The notes beneath the pieces are model-generated. The model ran no database searches. It was not told where the DNA came from and saw nothing but the letters and a program-made list of their open reading frames with translations. Both the position numbers and the translations under genes were made by a program. Of a DNA stretch of 64,000 bases, positions 39,901-51,900 are shown one piece after another. Position 1 is the stretch's first letter, and every line of letters starts with the position of its first letter. Source of the stretch: Meandrina meandrites (lineage: Eukaryota > Cnidaria > Anthozoa > Scleractinia > Meandrinidae); assembly GCA_963693305.1 (NCBI GenBank), contig OY855912.1:30767277-30831276 (forward strand), read 5' to 3'.

Positions 39901-42900
39901 TTTGCGCGCGTTTACTGACGATGAAATAGCCTGAACGTTTTTAACGTCAACTATTCGCACTGCATAAATTATCGACATTGCATATAAGAACTACAAATCA
40001 TGAATAAATTGACAGTGTTCAAGTGCAACGCCAGAGGGAACATGCCTGTGCCCTTCTTCTTCATCGGAACTACAACACTAGCCTTCAGACCCTGATTCCA
40101 GGATAAGGCTCATCAGACTGAATGTGTATTTACTGATTCAGTTGGCAAATTTGTACGACTTTTCCTTCGCCAGTTGCTATTTGAATTTAAGCTATGTACT
40201 GAATCGTTCGGTCTGAATGCTCATGTGAAGACTTCAGATACAGGTTTCGTTGGCACCAAGAAGACACGTGGAGCGTCTTATAGTTTTGAACGCGAAGTTT
40301 CAGCAGAGAGGTTTTCAGCAATGCCTCAGCAGGGAGCAGTTCGGATTCCTCAAGCCTTGGCTTGCCTTCTTCAAGCATAGACGACGCAAGGCGTAAATGC
40401 GCTTGGACTTAAATCGAACATGGCGGTGTTTTCCTGAGGTAATATTTTGTCCAGGTTAATGTGGCTTTGCGTTGGTATAGCTCTGTCAATTTTGTTTTTG
40501 CGTGCGACGGAAGGGCAGTGCTGGGTCGGCTGGGCGGCTCTTTTCGTTCAAATGTCCGTTTTACTAGCATGGTATTTTTGTAAACGGAGGCGATTTTTTC
40601 AGTTATTTTCCACGTGGTTGGGCTATGTAAATTACGTTTCGTTACTGACGGTGAGGTATAATGCCCAAAGGGAGTGGTTCCTTTGTTATTTTTTCCACGT
40701 GGTTGGGCTGTGGTGCTTATTCGCTCGACTTCTAGCGCCCTTGCTTACCAGAATTGATATTGTGTCACGTTATGCCAAAGGTTGGGCTCCGTACGTAACA
40801 GTATTATCTTACGAAGTATTTAAAAGGATTACTTGTCGCGTTTATGAAATGTTATGGCCAGTGAGGCATATAATTGCCTGTTTTGTCATGAAGTGATTCA
40901 TTCAGCGTGTTATCTGTTTGATGATCGTGACTTTTGAGAATGTTATGGCCAGTGAGGCATATAATTGCCTGTTTTGTCATGAAGTGATTCACTCAGCGTG
41001 TTGTCTGTTTGATGATCGTGACTTTTGAGAATGTTATGGCCAGTGAGGCATATAGGTGCCTGTTTGTCATGAAGTGATTCACTCAGCGTGGTGTCTGTTT
41101 GATGATCGTGACTTTTGAGAATGTTATGGCCAGTGAGGCATATAATTGCCTGTTTTGTCATGAAGTGATTCACTCAGCGTGCTGTCTGTTTGATGATCGT
41201 GACTTTTGAGAATGTTATGGCCAGTGAGGCATATAATTGCCTGTTTTGTCATGAAGTGATTCACTCAGCGTGTTGTCTGTTTGATGATCGTGACTTTTGA
41301 GAATGTTATGGCCAGTGAGGCATATAATTGCCTGTTTTGTCATGAAGTGATTCACTCAGCGTGTTGTCTGTTTGATGATCGTGACTTTTGAGAATGTTAT
41401 GGCCAGTGAGGCATATAGGTGCCTGTTTGTCATGAAGTGATTCACTCAGCGTGCTGTCTGTTTGATGATCGTGACTTTTGAGAATGTTATGGCCAGTGAG
41501 GCATATAATTGCCTGTTTGTCATGAAGTGATTCACTCAGCGTGCTGTCTGTTTGATGATCGTGACTTTTGAGAATGTTATGGCCAGTGAGGCATATAATT
41601 GCCTGTTTTGTCATGAAGTGATTCACTCAGCGTGTTGTCTGTTTGATGATCGTGACATTTGAGAATGTTATGGCCAGTGTGGCATACAATTGCTTGTTTT
41701 GTCATGAAGTGATTCACTCAGCGTGTGGTCTGTTTGATGATCGTGACTTTTGAGAATGTTATGGCCAGTGAGGCATATAATTGCCTGTTTTGTCATGAAG
41801 TGATTCACTCAGCGTGTTGTCTGTTTGATGATCGTGACTTTTGAGAATGTTATGGCCAGTGTGGCATACAATTGCCTGTTTTGTCATGAAGTGATTCACT
41901 CAGCGTGTGGTCTGTTTGATGATCGGGACTTTTGAGAATGTTATGGCCAGTGAGGCATATAATTGCCTGTTTTGTCATGAAGTGATTCACTCAGCGTGTG
42001 GTCTGTTTGATGATCGTGACTTTTGAGAATGTTATGGCCAGTGTGGCATATAATTGCCTGTTTTGTCATGAAGTGATTCACTCAGCGTGTTGTCTGTTTG
42101 ATGATCGTGACTTTTGAGAATGTTATGGCCAGTTAGGCATATAATTGCCTGTTTTGTCAAGAAGTGATTTACTCAGCGTGTTGTCTGTTTGATGATCGTG
42201 ACTTTTGAGAATGTTATGGCCAGTGAGGCATATTATTGCCTGTTTTGTTATGAAGTGATTCACTCAGCGTGTTGTCTGTTTGATGATCGTGACCTTTGAG
42301 AATGTTATGGCCAGTGAGGCATATAATTACCTGTTTTGTCGTGAAACGATTCTTTCAGCGTTTTGTCTGATTGATGATCGTGATTGTGAGAATTTTATTG
42401 TCAGTGAGGCAGATAATTCCCTGTTTGGCATGAAGTGATTAATTCAGCGTCTTGATTGATTGATGATCGCGATTGTGAGAAGGTTTATGGCCAGTAAGGC
42501 ATATAATATGTTGTTTTTGTCATGAAGTGATTTATTCAGCGTGTTGCCTGATTGATGATCGTGATGGTGAGAAGGTTTATGGCCAGTAAGGCATATTATT
42601 GGCTGTCTTTGTCATGAAGTGATTCCTACAGCGAATTCCTTGACCAGTGATCGTGATTAGTTGAATGAGGCATGTGATTTGCCTGTTCTGAAGTGATATC
42701 TGGTTGTTGTTTATGACGTTGTTATGACCAGTGGGCATATAATTTCCCAGTTCTGTCAGGGAGTGACTGCCAGGTTGCGATTTTAGAAAGACGTTTGGGG
42801 TTGCTTGGAGTGACAGTTGTGAAAAAGAGTATCTAAACAAACTCCCCCGGCTTTGCTGGGTCATGACTGTCATCCCTTGCTGGCCCCATGGGTTCCCCTA

Positions 42901-45900
42901 TCAACGTTTGGTTTCGTCTTGTCGCATATCTACGGGACTACTGGTTGCTATCCTTTCTTTCCCATGTAATTTCGACCTTATTTGACCTGGGATTAGGAGT
43001 ATAACTCCGAGTTTGAGGAAAACTGTTCGTTTTTCCATTTTTTCCTCCAGGGTCGATCAGCTGGATCGTCCGACAGGGGAACTCAAGTGGGGTCGGTAGC
43101 GGGGTGACAGTCGTAGGTTGACTGGATCATTGTTGTCGGGGAGGATGTAGTGAGATAAGACTGCTTACTGCTGTCTGCTTATTTGTGTTGGCATGGCTTG
43201 GCCCCCATAGAAGACTATCAATGGTCTCTTTGTTTGAAAATGAGTTTTGGCGGATAAGAGCCCATTGATGTTTAGGAATGATAAGAGGTATGTTGATATT
43301 TGAAAATGTCGAGGCTGACGTTTTTTGTATCCTTTGGAAGTGGATATAGGTGCTGTGTGGTGTGGTGTCTTGTGTGACTTGGCCATCATGCTGAGACCGT
43401 CAATGGCCTCTTGTTTTGGATATGAGTATTGGGGGTTAAGAGCCCATTGATATTTGGGACTGATGAAACGTATGCTGATATTTGAAAATGTCCAGGCTGA
43501 CATATTGATCTATCCGTTGGGAATGGATATAGGTGCTGTGTGTTGTGTTGTGTGACTTGGCCTTCATACTGAGACCATCAATGGCCTCTTGTTTTGGATA
43601 TGAGTATTGGGGAATTAAGAGCCCATTGATGGTCTCCTGATCAGTGAAGCATGGGTGATTCTAGGTGGGAGCCGAATTTCCTCCCCAATCTTAATGCGAT
43701 GCGATGATTGTTGCAGTGCAGAATAGGATACTATTCGCACTGCATAAATTATCGACATTGCATATAAGAACTACAAATCATGAATAAATTGACAGTGTTC
43801 AAGTGCGACACCGGAGGGAACATACCAAGTGCAATAAGTAGTCAGCTGGTTGTTTGTTGAATACTGTTGGGGTCTGTCGCGGGTGTTCATTCCGCTTGAC
43901 GGTAACATGAATGGTACAACTTCACCCACCCACCCACCCATAATGTGCTTCTTTTGCACTGCGACTCTTGTCGTGTCGCCGAATTTCCTCCCCAATCTTA
44001 ATGCGATGCGATGATTGTTGCAGTGCAGAATAGGATACTTATCGAAGGCTGCTCACGCCATGATCATAATTATACATTGTTTTCTACGTTTCCGATGAAA
44101 ACCTACTCTTGAGTAGAGGTACAAGAAAAAAGAAATATACTGCTTCGTAATGAAACTTTTGGCCATTCAAATCGGCCGCCAATATCCCATACCTTATAAC
44201 GTAACTCGTTCTCCGGTGTTGTACACAAAGCTCTGTCACCGAAGACAATGCTTGCTTTCGGGAAAAGATATTAAACCCCCCGGGGGGGGGGGGGACTCCC
44301 ATAATACCCCGGATTAAAACTGCCTTTGCGTCTTTTGAACGATGACCACGAACGTGAAGAACTCAGTTAGTGTTAACCGGAACTCGCATCAGGGAAAAAG
44401 AGTTCATCGCACTACTTGCAGAAGTCTTACACTAAAGTCCCAAGTTTGAAACAGCATCAGTTCTCGCACCGACTTGTTTTCACGCTAGCTCTGAGCAGTT
44501 TGTCAGACGGTATATCTCATTCACATACTTGATATATATTTCTCTGTTGTTAGGAAAAAAGCTGATGCTAGTCACTCTCTAAATGAACATGAAAGATATC
44601 TGAAAATGTTTTTCTTTTTTCAAATTGATACTATATTTAAATAAACAAAACATGATACTATATGTATAAATGTTGTTAGATTTTCCAGGACAATTTAAAT
44701 CCTCCCAGCTCCAAGGATCAGATCATCGTGCCAAGAAACGATCTCCATTCAAAACCTAAGGTCTCTTTCGCTGGACCATCACAGGAGGACACACTGCTGC
44801 CAGCTCGGGAAGAAAAACAGAAGGTATATTACAAGGAAACATTAGCTAATGTAGCGAGTAGTATGGCTTAAATCGTCCCCCCCCCCCCCCCCCTAAGGGC
44901 GACGCCGCGAAAGGTACAATTGTAGGCGGACATGACTTTCCTTGTAATGATTGTCTATTTTCGAACCTAGTCACCGATCAGACTTTAATCTCTGATTTTC
45001 TTAGCATAAAGCCAATAGGACTATTTAGTTTTCCTCGATGAAACGCTATAAAAGTCTGTTGCACGTTACTCTTAACTTTTCACCTGGAACATGGAGAGAC
45101 CCAATAGATAATTACTTTGACAGTATACCACGACATAAATAACAGAATATCTGACTACAACCTCCGTTGGATATGATATGGTAGGTAGCCAACAAGCGTG
45201 AGTGGAATAATTGTTTTATTAAAAATGTACAAAGAATTTCAATATTTGAGCTCCACAACTGTTCTCGCTGAGGCCTACACCTACAATATGTGTGGTCTAT
45301 GGTTTATATATATGAGCTCATATATCATGGCCTGTAAACCAATCGAAACTCAGGAATAGCAAGATTCCATGGCTAGCTTTTAATAAGATATTTTCTTTTC
45401 TAGGATCCACTTCCAAAGGACAAAAAAGGGGAAGAAATTGCTAGTCGAGACAAACCCGAGAACCAGGCTAATGAAACGAACAGCAAAGCAATAATACGTT
45501 CTCAAGTCCAAGCTTTTGAAAAAGGAGCTGATACTAACGACGAAGAGCGAGGAAAGGATCAAAAGCATCAAGAAACAAAAAAAGAGCCAAAGAAATTGAA
45601 ACACATCTCGTTCCACAACCCTTCATTAGCACAACCTGATACTTTAGCAGAACGTCGAAAGCGAGAAGAAGAGATACGACCTCTAGGAGGCGTTGTTAGG
45701 GTAAGTTCTCTTATAATTCCCAAAGGGCGATGAACATTTAATTTCTCCTTTCAATATAACACATTGTCAAGCACACAGTCAATGAGATTTAAGAAAATGA
45801 TCAACTGGAGGATACACGTTGATGTAACACTTATTTCTCAGAACTAACGTTCAAAGGAACTAAATAAATAAAATAAATAAATGGGAATTTGCAGTGGCAC

Positions 45901-46826
45901 TTCCACAGAGTGGCTCTTCGTCCACTGTTCCCGATCGAATTGGAATTTAGCAGTGTTGATTTTTGCGGAGGGAGGAAAACCGGAGAACCCGGAGAAAAAC
46001 CCTCGAAGCGAGGACGAGAACCAACAACAAACTCAACCCACATATGACGCCGGGTTCGGGAATCGAACCCGGGCCACATTGGTGGGAGGCGAGTGCTCTC
46101 CCCACTGCGCCATCCCCGCTCCCCCGCGCCATCCTCGCTCAAGGAACGTATGGCAAACCGCAATAAGGGAAATACACGAGCTTGGGGACGGCCAAAATCC
46201 AGGCATGTACAATAGAATGCATATACATCTAGCAAAAGAACAGGAAAAAACCTTAAAGAAGCTGCGTCACGGGAATTTCACGGATGTTTGGTCTAAACTA
46301 CTCGAGAGGTGGTGGCAGGCCCCCAAGCCCATGAAAAATATTATCTTTGAACATCTAAAGCCGGGATAATATAACCTTAACCAAACTTGTGGAGAGAAAT
46401 CAAACAACGGTTACAAATATCAATTTTTTTTTAAGACGTGTGGAAACAACTTGAAAAGTTTAGCCCTGATTTTTCAAGTTGCAATCCATTTCCATCCTAG
46501 CCATCTGCAGCCAAAGACACTTGTTAACAGTTTCAGCGCTCGATCTGATATAGCAAATGTTTGTTAAAATGGACCACTAGTTTTAGGTTTCCTACGACAC
46601 AAATGTAAATTCTGGCAGTCAGAAATCTGTTAAAAACTGTGACAAAGCCCCAGTTAAGTACATATCTGATCTTGATCTATCATCAACTTCTCCCACCTGT
46701 TAAAAAATGTACGAAACTGTTATGTGGTAAGACAGTATTGATATGTTGATTTTGCCTCTATTGCAGAGATTCACGGTGAATCCATTTCGACAACCTTCAT
46801 TAGACAAGAGTGGAGATGAGCAGTGA
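36979..46826 (+). CDS. SEA-domain single-pass membrane protein (exons 2-8)
   Basis: Seven exons join in frame: 36979-37592, 38000-38176, 38897-39043, 39505-39654, 44689-44823, 45404-45700 and 46767-46826 (TGA). With the phase-compatible exon 1 at 18592-18634 the protein has 540 aa. Exon 2 encodes a Ser/Thr/Pro-rich stretch, one SEA domain (about 78-165; SPEYNSLKSSLETVLNNGL, then NKGSVITDFTIFV with the GS-type strand turn where SEA domains self-cleave), and a TM helix (IISLGGLLIVFVLLVFILGL). The other exons encode a 320-residue cytoplasmic tail: basic RNRLLKKALTRERRN, Gln/Arg-rich and Lys/Glu-rich low-complexity segments, and a last exon RFTVNPFRQPSLDKSGDEQ. SEA proteins are surface glycoproteins. 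The ligand is unknown. The tail model rests on splice signals and phases only. Confidence 0.75.
39952..40040 (+). repeat. Direct repeat (copy 1) flanking the minisatellite region
   Basis: About 88 bp beginning ATTCGCACTGCATAAATTAT recurs at 43733-43825 with few changes. The two copies bracket the minisatellite block, suggesting one inserted or amplified unit of about 3.8 kb. Confidence 0.6.
40847..42620 (+). repeat. Minisatellite, 91 bp unit, about 20 copies
   Basis: The unit begins GTTATGGCCAGTGAGGCATA and ends TCGTGACTTTTGAGAAT. Most copies are near-identical; the last three to four (from about 42340) are diverged. Some copies lack one T in TTTTGTCATG (90 bp). Minus-strand frames through it (MNHFMTKQ...) are repeat artefacts. 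Confidence 0.9.
43190..43650 (+). repeat. Tandem repeat, about 180-190 bp unit
   Basis: Two to three units share TTAAGAGCCCATTGATNTTT, TGATATTTGAAAATGTC and TGGATATAGGTGCTGTGTG in the same order. Confidence 0.6.
43670..44040 (+). repeat. Duplicated block with nested direct repeat
   Basis: GCCGAATTTCCTCCCCAATC, running into GCGATGCGATGATTGTTGCA, occurs at about 43671-43731 and again at 43978-44038. Between them is the second copy of the 88 bp repeat found at 39952-40040. Confidence 0.6.
45905..46135 (-). repeat. tRNA-derived SINE (family 1), minus strand
   Basis: On the minus strand the head reads GATGGCGCAGTGGGGAGAGC (A-box-like), then GGGTTCGATTCCCG (B box), then a body with TTGTTGGTTCTCG and a tail CCAATTCGATCGGGAA. 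The same family occurs at 63105-63330, with a tail fragment at 61628-61682. Open frames across it are not genes. Confidence 0.75.
46375..46655 (-). repeat. Dispersed repeat, inverted relative to 6520-7180
   Basis: GGAAACAACTTGAAAAGTTT, AATCCATTTCCATCCTAG and GACAAAGCCCC match the reverse complement of 6520-7180 in the last intron of the SEA gene. Confidence 0.45.
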
Positions 46827-48549
46827 CTGAGCTGGGTCGGCTGTGGTAACGATCTCCAGAGAAAAAGTGATAGAGAGGAACTATTCATGTAGGTTCAACA
46901 AAAACATGCAATATAAACAACAAGCCACGCCCTGAAGAGACTGGCAGAAGAAGATTTTTTCTCAAACATTTGATGGGCAATGACATTTATTTTAAATTTA
47001 TTTATTTATCATCAAATTGATTCTTTTTCACTCACATTATTTCACTTCATTTGTTTTTATCAGTTGTTAAGAACAAAGGCTTGATAGAATACTTAATAAT
47101 TGTAAGGGCGCTATCAGTTGGACCACAGAGATTATTATTTTTTATTATTTTATTATTATTTATGCCTTTATTAAGGACAGAAATTTTAGCTGAATAATTG
47201 TGATAACACAATATCGATTACAGTTTTTGTTTTATTCTGGACATGCTGGGTTTACACCTCTAGAAAACCATTTCTAGACAGATCAAAAGCGGCAACTCTA
47301 GCGGGCAAAATATGTAACTCGGAGGAATGCTGAATGATTCATTCAAAATTTAGTTAATTAGGATATTCTTTATTTAAGATTTGTATTTACAAAAGCGGAA
47401 GTGCCACTTACAATTGACAGGCTGTATCAGCCCGCTGTTGCAATAAATACAATTATTAAAAACATATTTATCATGGTATGTAACATTGCACGATTTCAAG
47501 TTAGCTTCGAGGCGATATTGAGAACGAACGTCATTAATATTGTCAGGTTATTTTAGTCTTCACATGATGATTTATTTACAAGCTAAAGGACACTAAATCT
47601 TTCCTTTGCATATACACTAACAGTGCGAGCGAGAAGTGAACCAGTACTAATAAGAGAAAGTATTTAAACAAATTCTTGCACCGAACTGTTTTATACACTA
47701 CAGATTGGAGATTATTTCACTGTATAAGTGACCATATTTTAAATCTGCTAGGATTTTCTGTACATAACCTTACAGGCTTGTAGCTTATTAGAATAAAGAA
47801 ATTCATCAATAAAGAGAATTATTCTCAATAAAATGTCTATATATGCGATCAAATTCTTTTAGCACGCACACCGCATTTGCTAATTAAAAAGCGATTTTCT
47901 CACACGGAACCGATAGCGGTTGCCGTTCATTTCAGGGAATTGAAGGCCCTATATCTTCCCCGAGATTGCTCTCCTGATTAATTTTATTCTGATGAACTGT
48001 GAATGTTGACTATATGGGAATATATGGCAAAATGGAAACTATCTTCCGACTTCACCTATGAAAAGTGAATTATTGCTAGATGGCCGCATCGTACCATCAC
48101 GTGATTTTTTAACATGTATTATTTGTACCACAGCAACGCTATTGTAGATGAATGAAATCGACAAAAAAACTTTAAGGCGGCTTGTTAATTTTTTGTTAAT
48201 GTTGAGACTGCGCTTACACTAGAGCAAATGACTCCGGATTCGTATTTTATTCAGGTTCATCACATTTGGGGAATTTCGTCTTGTAAGGAATTCAAACTAC
48301 AGAAGAATTCAAAATGCTATATTTAAAATCCATTGGCCCTGGGGCAAGCTTTTGTAATTGTCCTAACATAAAGTAAGCAATGTGAACCCGGCTTCACAGT
48401 GTCTATTCGATCTTACAGTGATAATTCATGCATCGTTTTCGTTGTGTCAGAAATAATGAGTCATTTACACTAACACGAAAACAGAGAGAGGAGCATAAAA
48501 AAATTCTTCTACTGTAAACTATATATCGAAAGTTGCTTTGCTACAACTC
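46827..48549. other. Intergenic, 3' region of the SEA gene
   Basis: AT-rich with no supported coding frame. The plus-strand SEA gene ends at 46826 and the minus-strand SEA gene ends at 48970, so this is the convergent gap between them. Confidence 0.5.
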
Positions 48550-48970
48550 TAGGGGTATAAAATGGTCCTTGAAAAATCATGGCTCTTGGAAAATTACAAG
48601 CGAGTCTCGAAATTTCGGCGTAGCAAACTAGAGTGTCGGAATCTCAAGCTCGCAAAAACAACGTTCCTCTCGGAATCTCGAATTTTGAAATTGAGTCCCG
48701 AGTTTCGCAAACCAAGCGAAAGTTTTAATCAGTTTGAACCGTCACGAAATAACGGCAATGACAACAGCAAAGCAGAGAGCTACAGAGCGTTAGACTAGCG
48801 TTGTAATAGTCTCGCGCTGGGATTTCTAGATCACGGTGTCTCGCGCTCGGATTTTTGAATCGCGGTGTCTCGGGCTCGGATTTGAAAAAAAATTGTAAGT
48901 CTCGGTCTCGGATTTTAAATGAGGGTCTCGGCGTCTCGGTGAGTCTCGGATTTTGCCATTCTATACCCCT
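48550..48970. repeat. MITE-like element with TCTCGG-rich interior, abutting a stop codon
   Basis: The ends are inverted: AGGGGTATAAAATGG at the left and CCATTCTATACCCCT at the right. The interior has many degenerate GTCTCGG/CTCGGATTT motifs. The right end touches the TAA of the minus-strand SEA gene (48970-48972), so the element would form the start of its 3' UTR. Confidence 0.55.
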
Positions 48971-51900
48971 TACTCTGACACTGGTCCTTCAGGTACATCT
49001 AAAACAATGCTATCCACGGTTATGGAAGGGACAGTACTGTCGGTCTTCTCTGTCACAGTCACAGACTGTATGTCACCTTTTCGGCTTTGGTAGGATTCAA
49101 AGCTGGCCTCGGGTGAGTGCTCTTTAAGATACTTCCAGTGCTTACGGACAATCTGTCAAAACAGCCAAGAGATCGCACATTAGGTCTAGTGAGTGTAGGA
49201 GGCGCGGTGGTTAGTGCTTTGGACGGCAGATCGTTGGTCCAGGTTCTACACTGGTCAGGGCCGTTGTGATGTGTTCTTAGGCAAGTCAGGGAGGAGCTAA
49301 ATTAATGGGTACCAGCGAGGAACCTTACGTTGGACTAGCATTCCATGCTATTAATAACACTATAGGACTTCAATATAAACTCGAACACAGATTTTACCTA
49401 ACCAGTGGCAAATATAACATCGACTAATTAGTCTAGTGGTAAATACACGTATTGTTGTGAGGCGACTTTATGTATGGACGTAGAATTATAAGGTAGGGTA
49501 AGTCTGTATACGAGCCTAGGGGCCATCATGCTGGAGCTTATCCCGGTTTCCGTAGCATGAAGCGACTAGGAGTATTTCTACTCCCCCCTTGATGGGATGC
49601 TAGTCCATCGCAGGGTTAACCCCAGCAGTAAATTCGCCGGTACCCATTTATACACCTGGGTGGAGAGAGGCACTATGAGAGTAAAGTATCTTGCCCAAGA
49701 ACACAACGCAGTGCCCCGGCCAGGGCTCGAACCCGGACCGCCCGATCCGGAGTCCAGCGCACTAACCATTAGGTCACCGCACCTCCCACAAGCAATTCTT
49801 ATATTTATCCTATATTTTAAAAAGAACTACACCTACGTACGAGTTACGAAAATGGAATGCTAACGAGCTTGTCAAATCACAGATAAGCACGCCATGTGAT
49901 TTTTTTGTAGGGTTGTCTCGCCACTTCTGTCGTTATACTTTTTAATGCCATTTCACCATATAACCGTTTATCATTTACGTACTTCTTTAGTTTCTTTCCT
50001 TCATTTTAATTTGCAAATAAAACTTATTTTGACGGTATTAATCTAAAACGTTAACAACAGGTTGCCAGAACTTTCTCCTCTTCAAGTGGATGACAAGCGT
50101 TACGTATTTTCAGACATTGTGATTTTCAGTTGCACTTCACAAGTATGTACTTACCATAACGAGGAAGGTTAAAATCACCAAACAAATTATAACCGCTGCA
50201 AACACGATCAGTCCTACTGGGGGCTTATCCTTATCATCCTCCTCCTCACTTCCGGTTTGCTGCTGCTGCTCCTGCTGCTTCTTAACACCAGTGAACATTT
50301 TTCCAAAACTGCTATCTTTGGTGGATTCCTTTATTGTTTCTTCCAAGTCATTTTTCTTTAAATTTGATTCTGAATCAACAAGCACATGGTAATCCACCAC
50401 GAGCGAATTCGAACCATCGTGCGCTTCAGAAATCGAGACAATCTCAAAACCTAAAACTTCCTCCGTGTCTTGATATACTTCTGAAAGAGCTGCTATTATT
50501 GCTGTCGTCAGGTTTTTGTACTCTGAGCTGTTGTGATCATTGTAAGCATCAATCCACGACAAGCTTGAAAGATTCAAGCTCATGTTTATTCGAGTGTACG
50601 ATATTTCTGCAGTGGCACCGATGTCGACGGTCATGTTGAGGGTATATTTGATGTCTTCTTTATTAACCAGCTTGGTATTCACTTTGCATTCAAAGTTGCA
50701 AAATATATCTCCATCCTTTTTCGTGAATTTTTTTACTCTAATTTCATTTATACCTTGTAGGTCTTTAAGATCCTCTTTCAACTGCTTTTTTACAGCCAGT
50801 GCCATTTCTTTGAACTCTTTGCTTTTCTTGTCTGATAGCTTTTTGTCCCATTCGATCGATGAGTCATTGCGTTTAACCTGCACTTCTTCAATAACGAGTT
50901 TATCCTCCTCACTTCCGGTTTGCTGCTGCTGCTCCTGCTGCTTCTTAACACCAGTGAACATTTTTCCAAAACTGCCATCTTTGGTGGATTCCTTTATTGT
51001 TTCTTCCAAGTCATTTTTCTTTAAATTTGATTCTGAATCAACAAGCACATGGTAATCCACCACGAGCGAACCATCGTGCGCTTCAGAAATCGAGACAATC
51101 TCAAAACCTAAAACTTCCTCCGTGTCTTGATATACTTCTGAAAGAGCTGCTATTATTGCTGTCGTCAGGTTTTTGTACTCTGAGCTGTTGTGATCATTGT
51201 AAGCATCAATCCACGACAAGCTTGAAAGATTCAAACTCATGTTTATCCGAGTGTACGATATTTCTGCAGTGGCACCGATGTCGACGGTCATGTTGAGGGT
51301 ATCTTTGATGTCTTCTTTATTAACCAGCTTGGTATTCACTTTGCATTCAAAGTTGCAAAATATATCTCCATCCTTTTTCGTGAATTTTTTTACTCTAATT
51401 TCATTTATACCTTGTAGGTCTTTAAGATCCTCTTTCAACTGCTTTTTTACAGCCAGTGCCATTTCTTTGAACTCTTTGCTTTTCTTGTCTGATAGCTTTT
51501 TGTCCCATTCGATCGATGAGTCATTGCGTTTAACCTGCACTTCTTCAATAACGAGTTTATCCTCCTCACTTCCGGTTTGCTGCTGCTGCTCCTGCTGCTT
51601 CTTAACACCAGTGAACATTTTTCCAAAACTGCCATCTTTGGTGGATTCCTTTATTGTTTCTTCCAAGTCATTTTTCTTTAAATTTGATTCTGAATCAACA
51701 AGCACATGGTAATCCACCACGAGCGAACCATCGTGCGCTTCAGAAATCGAGACAATCTCAAAACCTAAAACTTCCTCCGTGTCTTGATATACTTCTGAAA
51801 GAGCTGCTATTATTGCTGTCGTCAGGTTTTTGTACTCTGAGCTGTTGTGATCATTGTAAGCATCAATCCACGACAAGCTTGAAAGATTCAAACTCATGTT

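Larger units (their letters stand above)
39655..44688 (+). other. Intron 5 of the SEA gene, with inserted repeats
   Basis: This 5 kb intron holds a minisatellite (40847-42620), tandem repeats (43190-43650) and segments duplicated at 39952-40040 versus 43733-43825. One open frame (about 40459-40896) has several hydrophobic stretches (CVGIALSILFLRA) but ends inside the first minisatellite unit. I treat it as a chance or mobile-element frame. Confidence 0.5.

Noticed and set aside
40459..40896. Hydrophobic open frame of about 145 codons inside the SEA-gene intron
   Set aside because: The ATG is not at the frame opening and the C-terminus lies in the minisatellite. There is no splice or homology support, so I left it as part of the intron description.
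40847..42620. CRISPR-like reading of regularly spaced repeats
   Set aside because: The repeats are contiguous 91 bp tandem units without unique spacers, inside a eukaryotic intron. It is a minisatellite.
45881..46369. 162-codon plus-strand frame
   Set aside because: The first half is SINE antisense. The second half (after about 46145) has no motif, and the surrounding exons join cleanly without it.
49500..49788. tRNA gene signals (A and B boxes)
   Set aside because: The tRNA-like head is fused to a conserved SINE body and lacks a full cloverleaf, so it is a SINE, not a tRNA gene. The same holds for 45905-46135 and 63105-63330.
49597..49863. 88-codon frame with PRPGLEPGPPDPESSALT
   Set aside because: This is a familiar translation artefact of SINE sequence.
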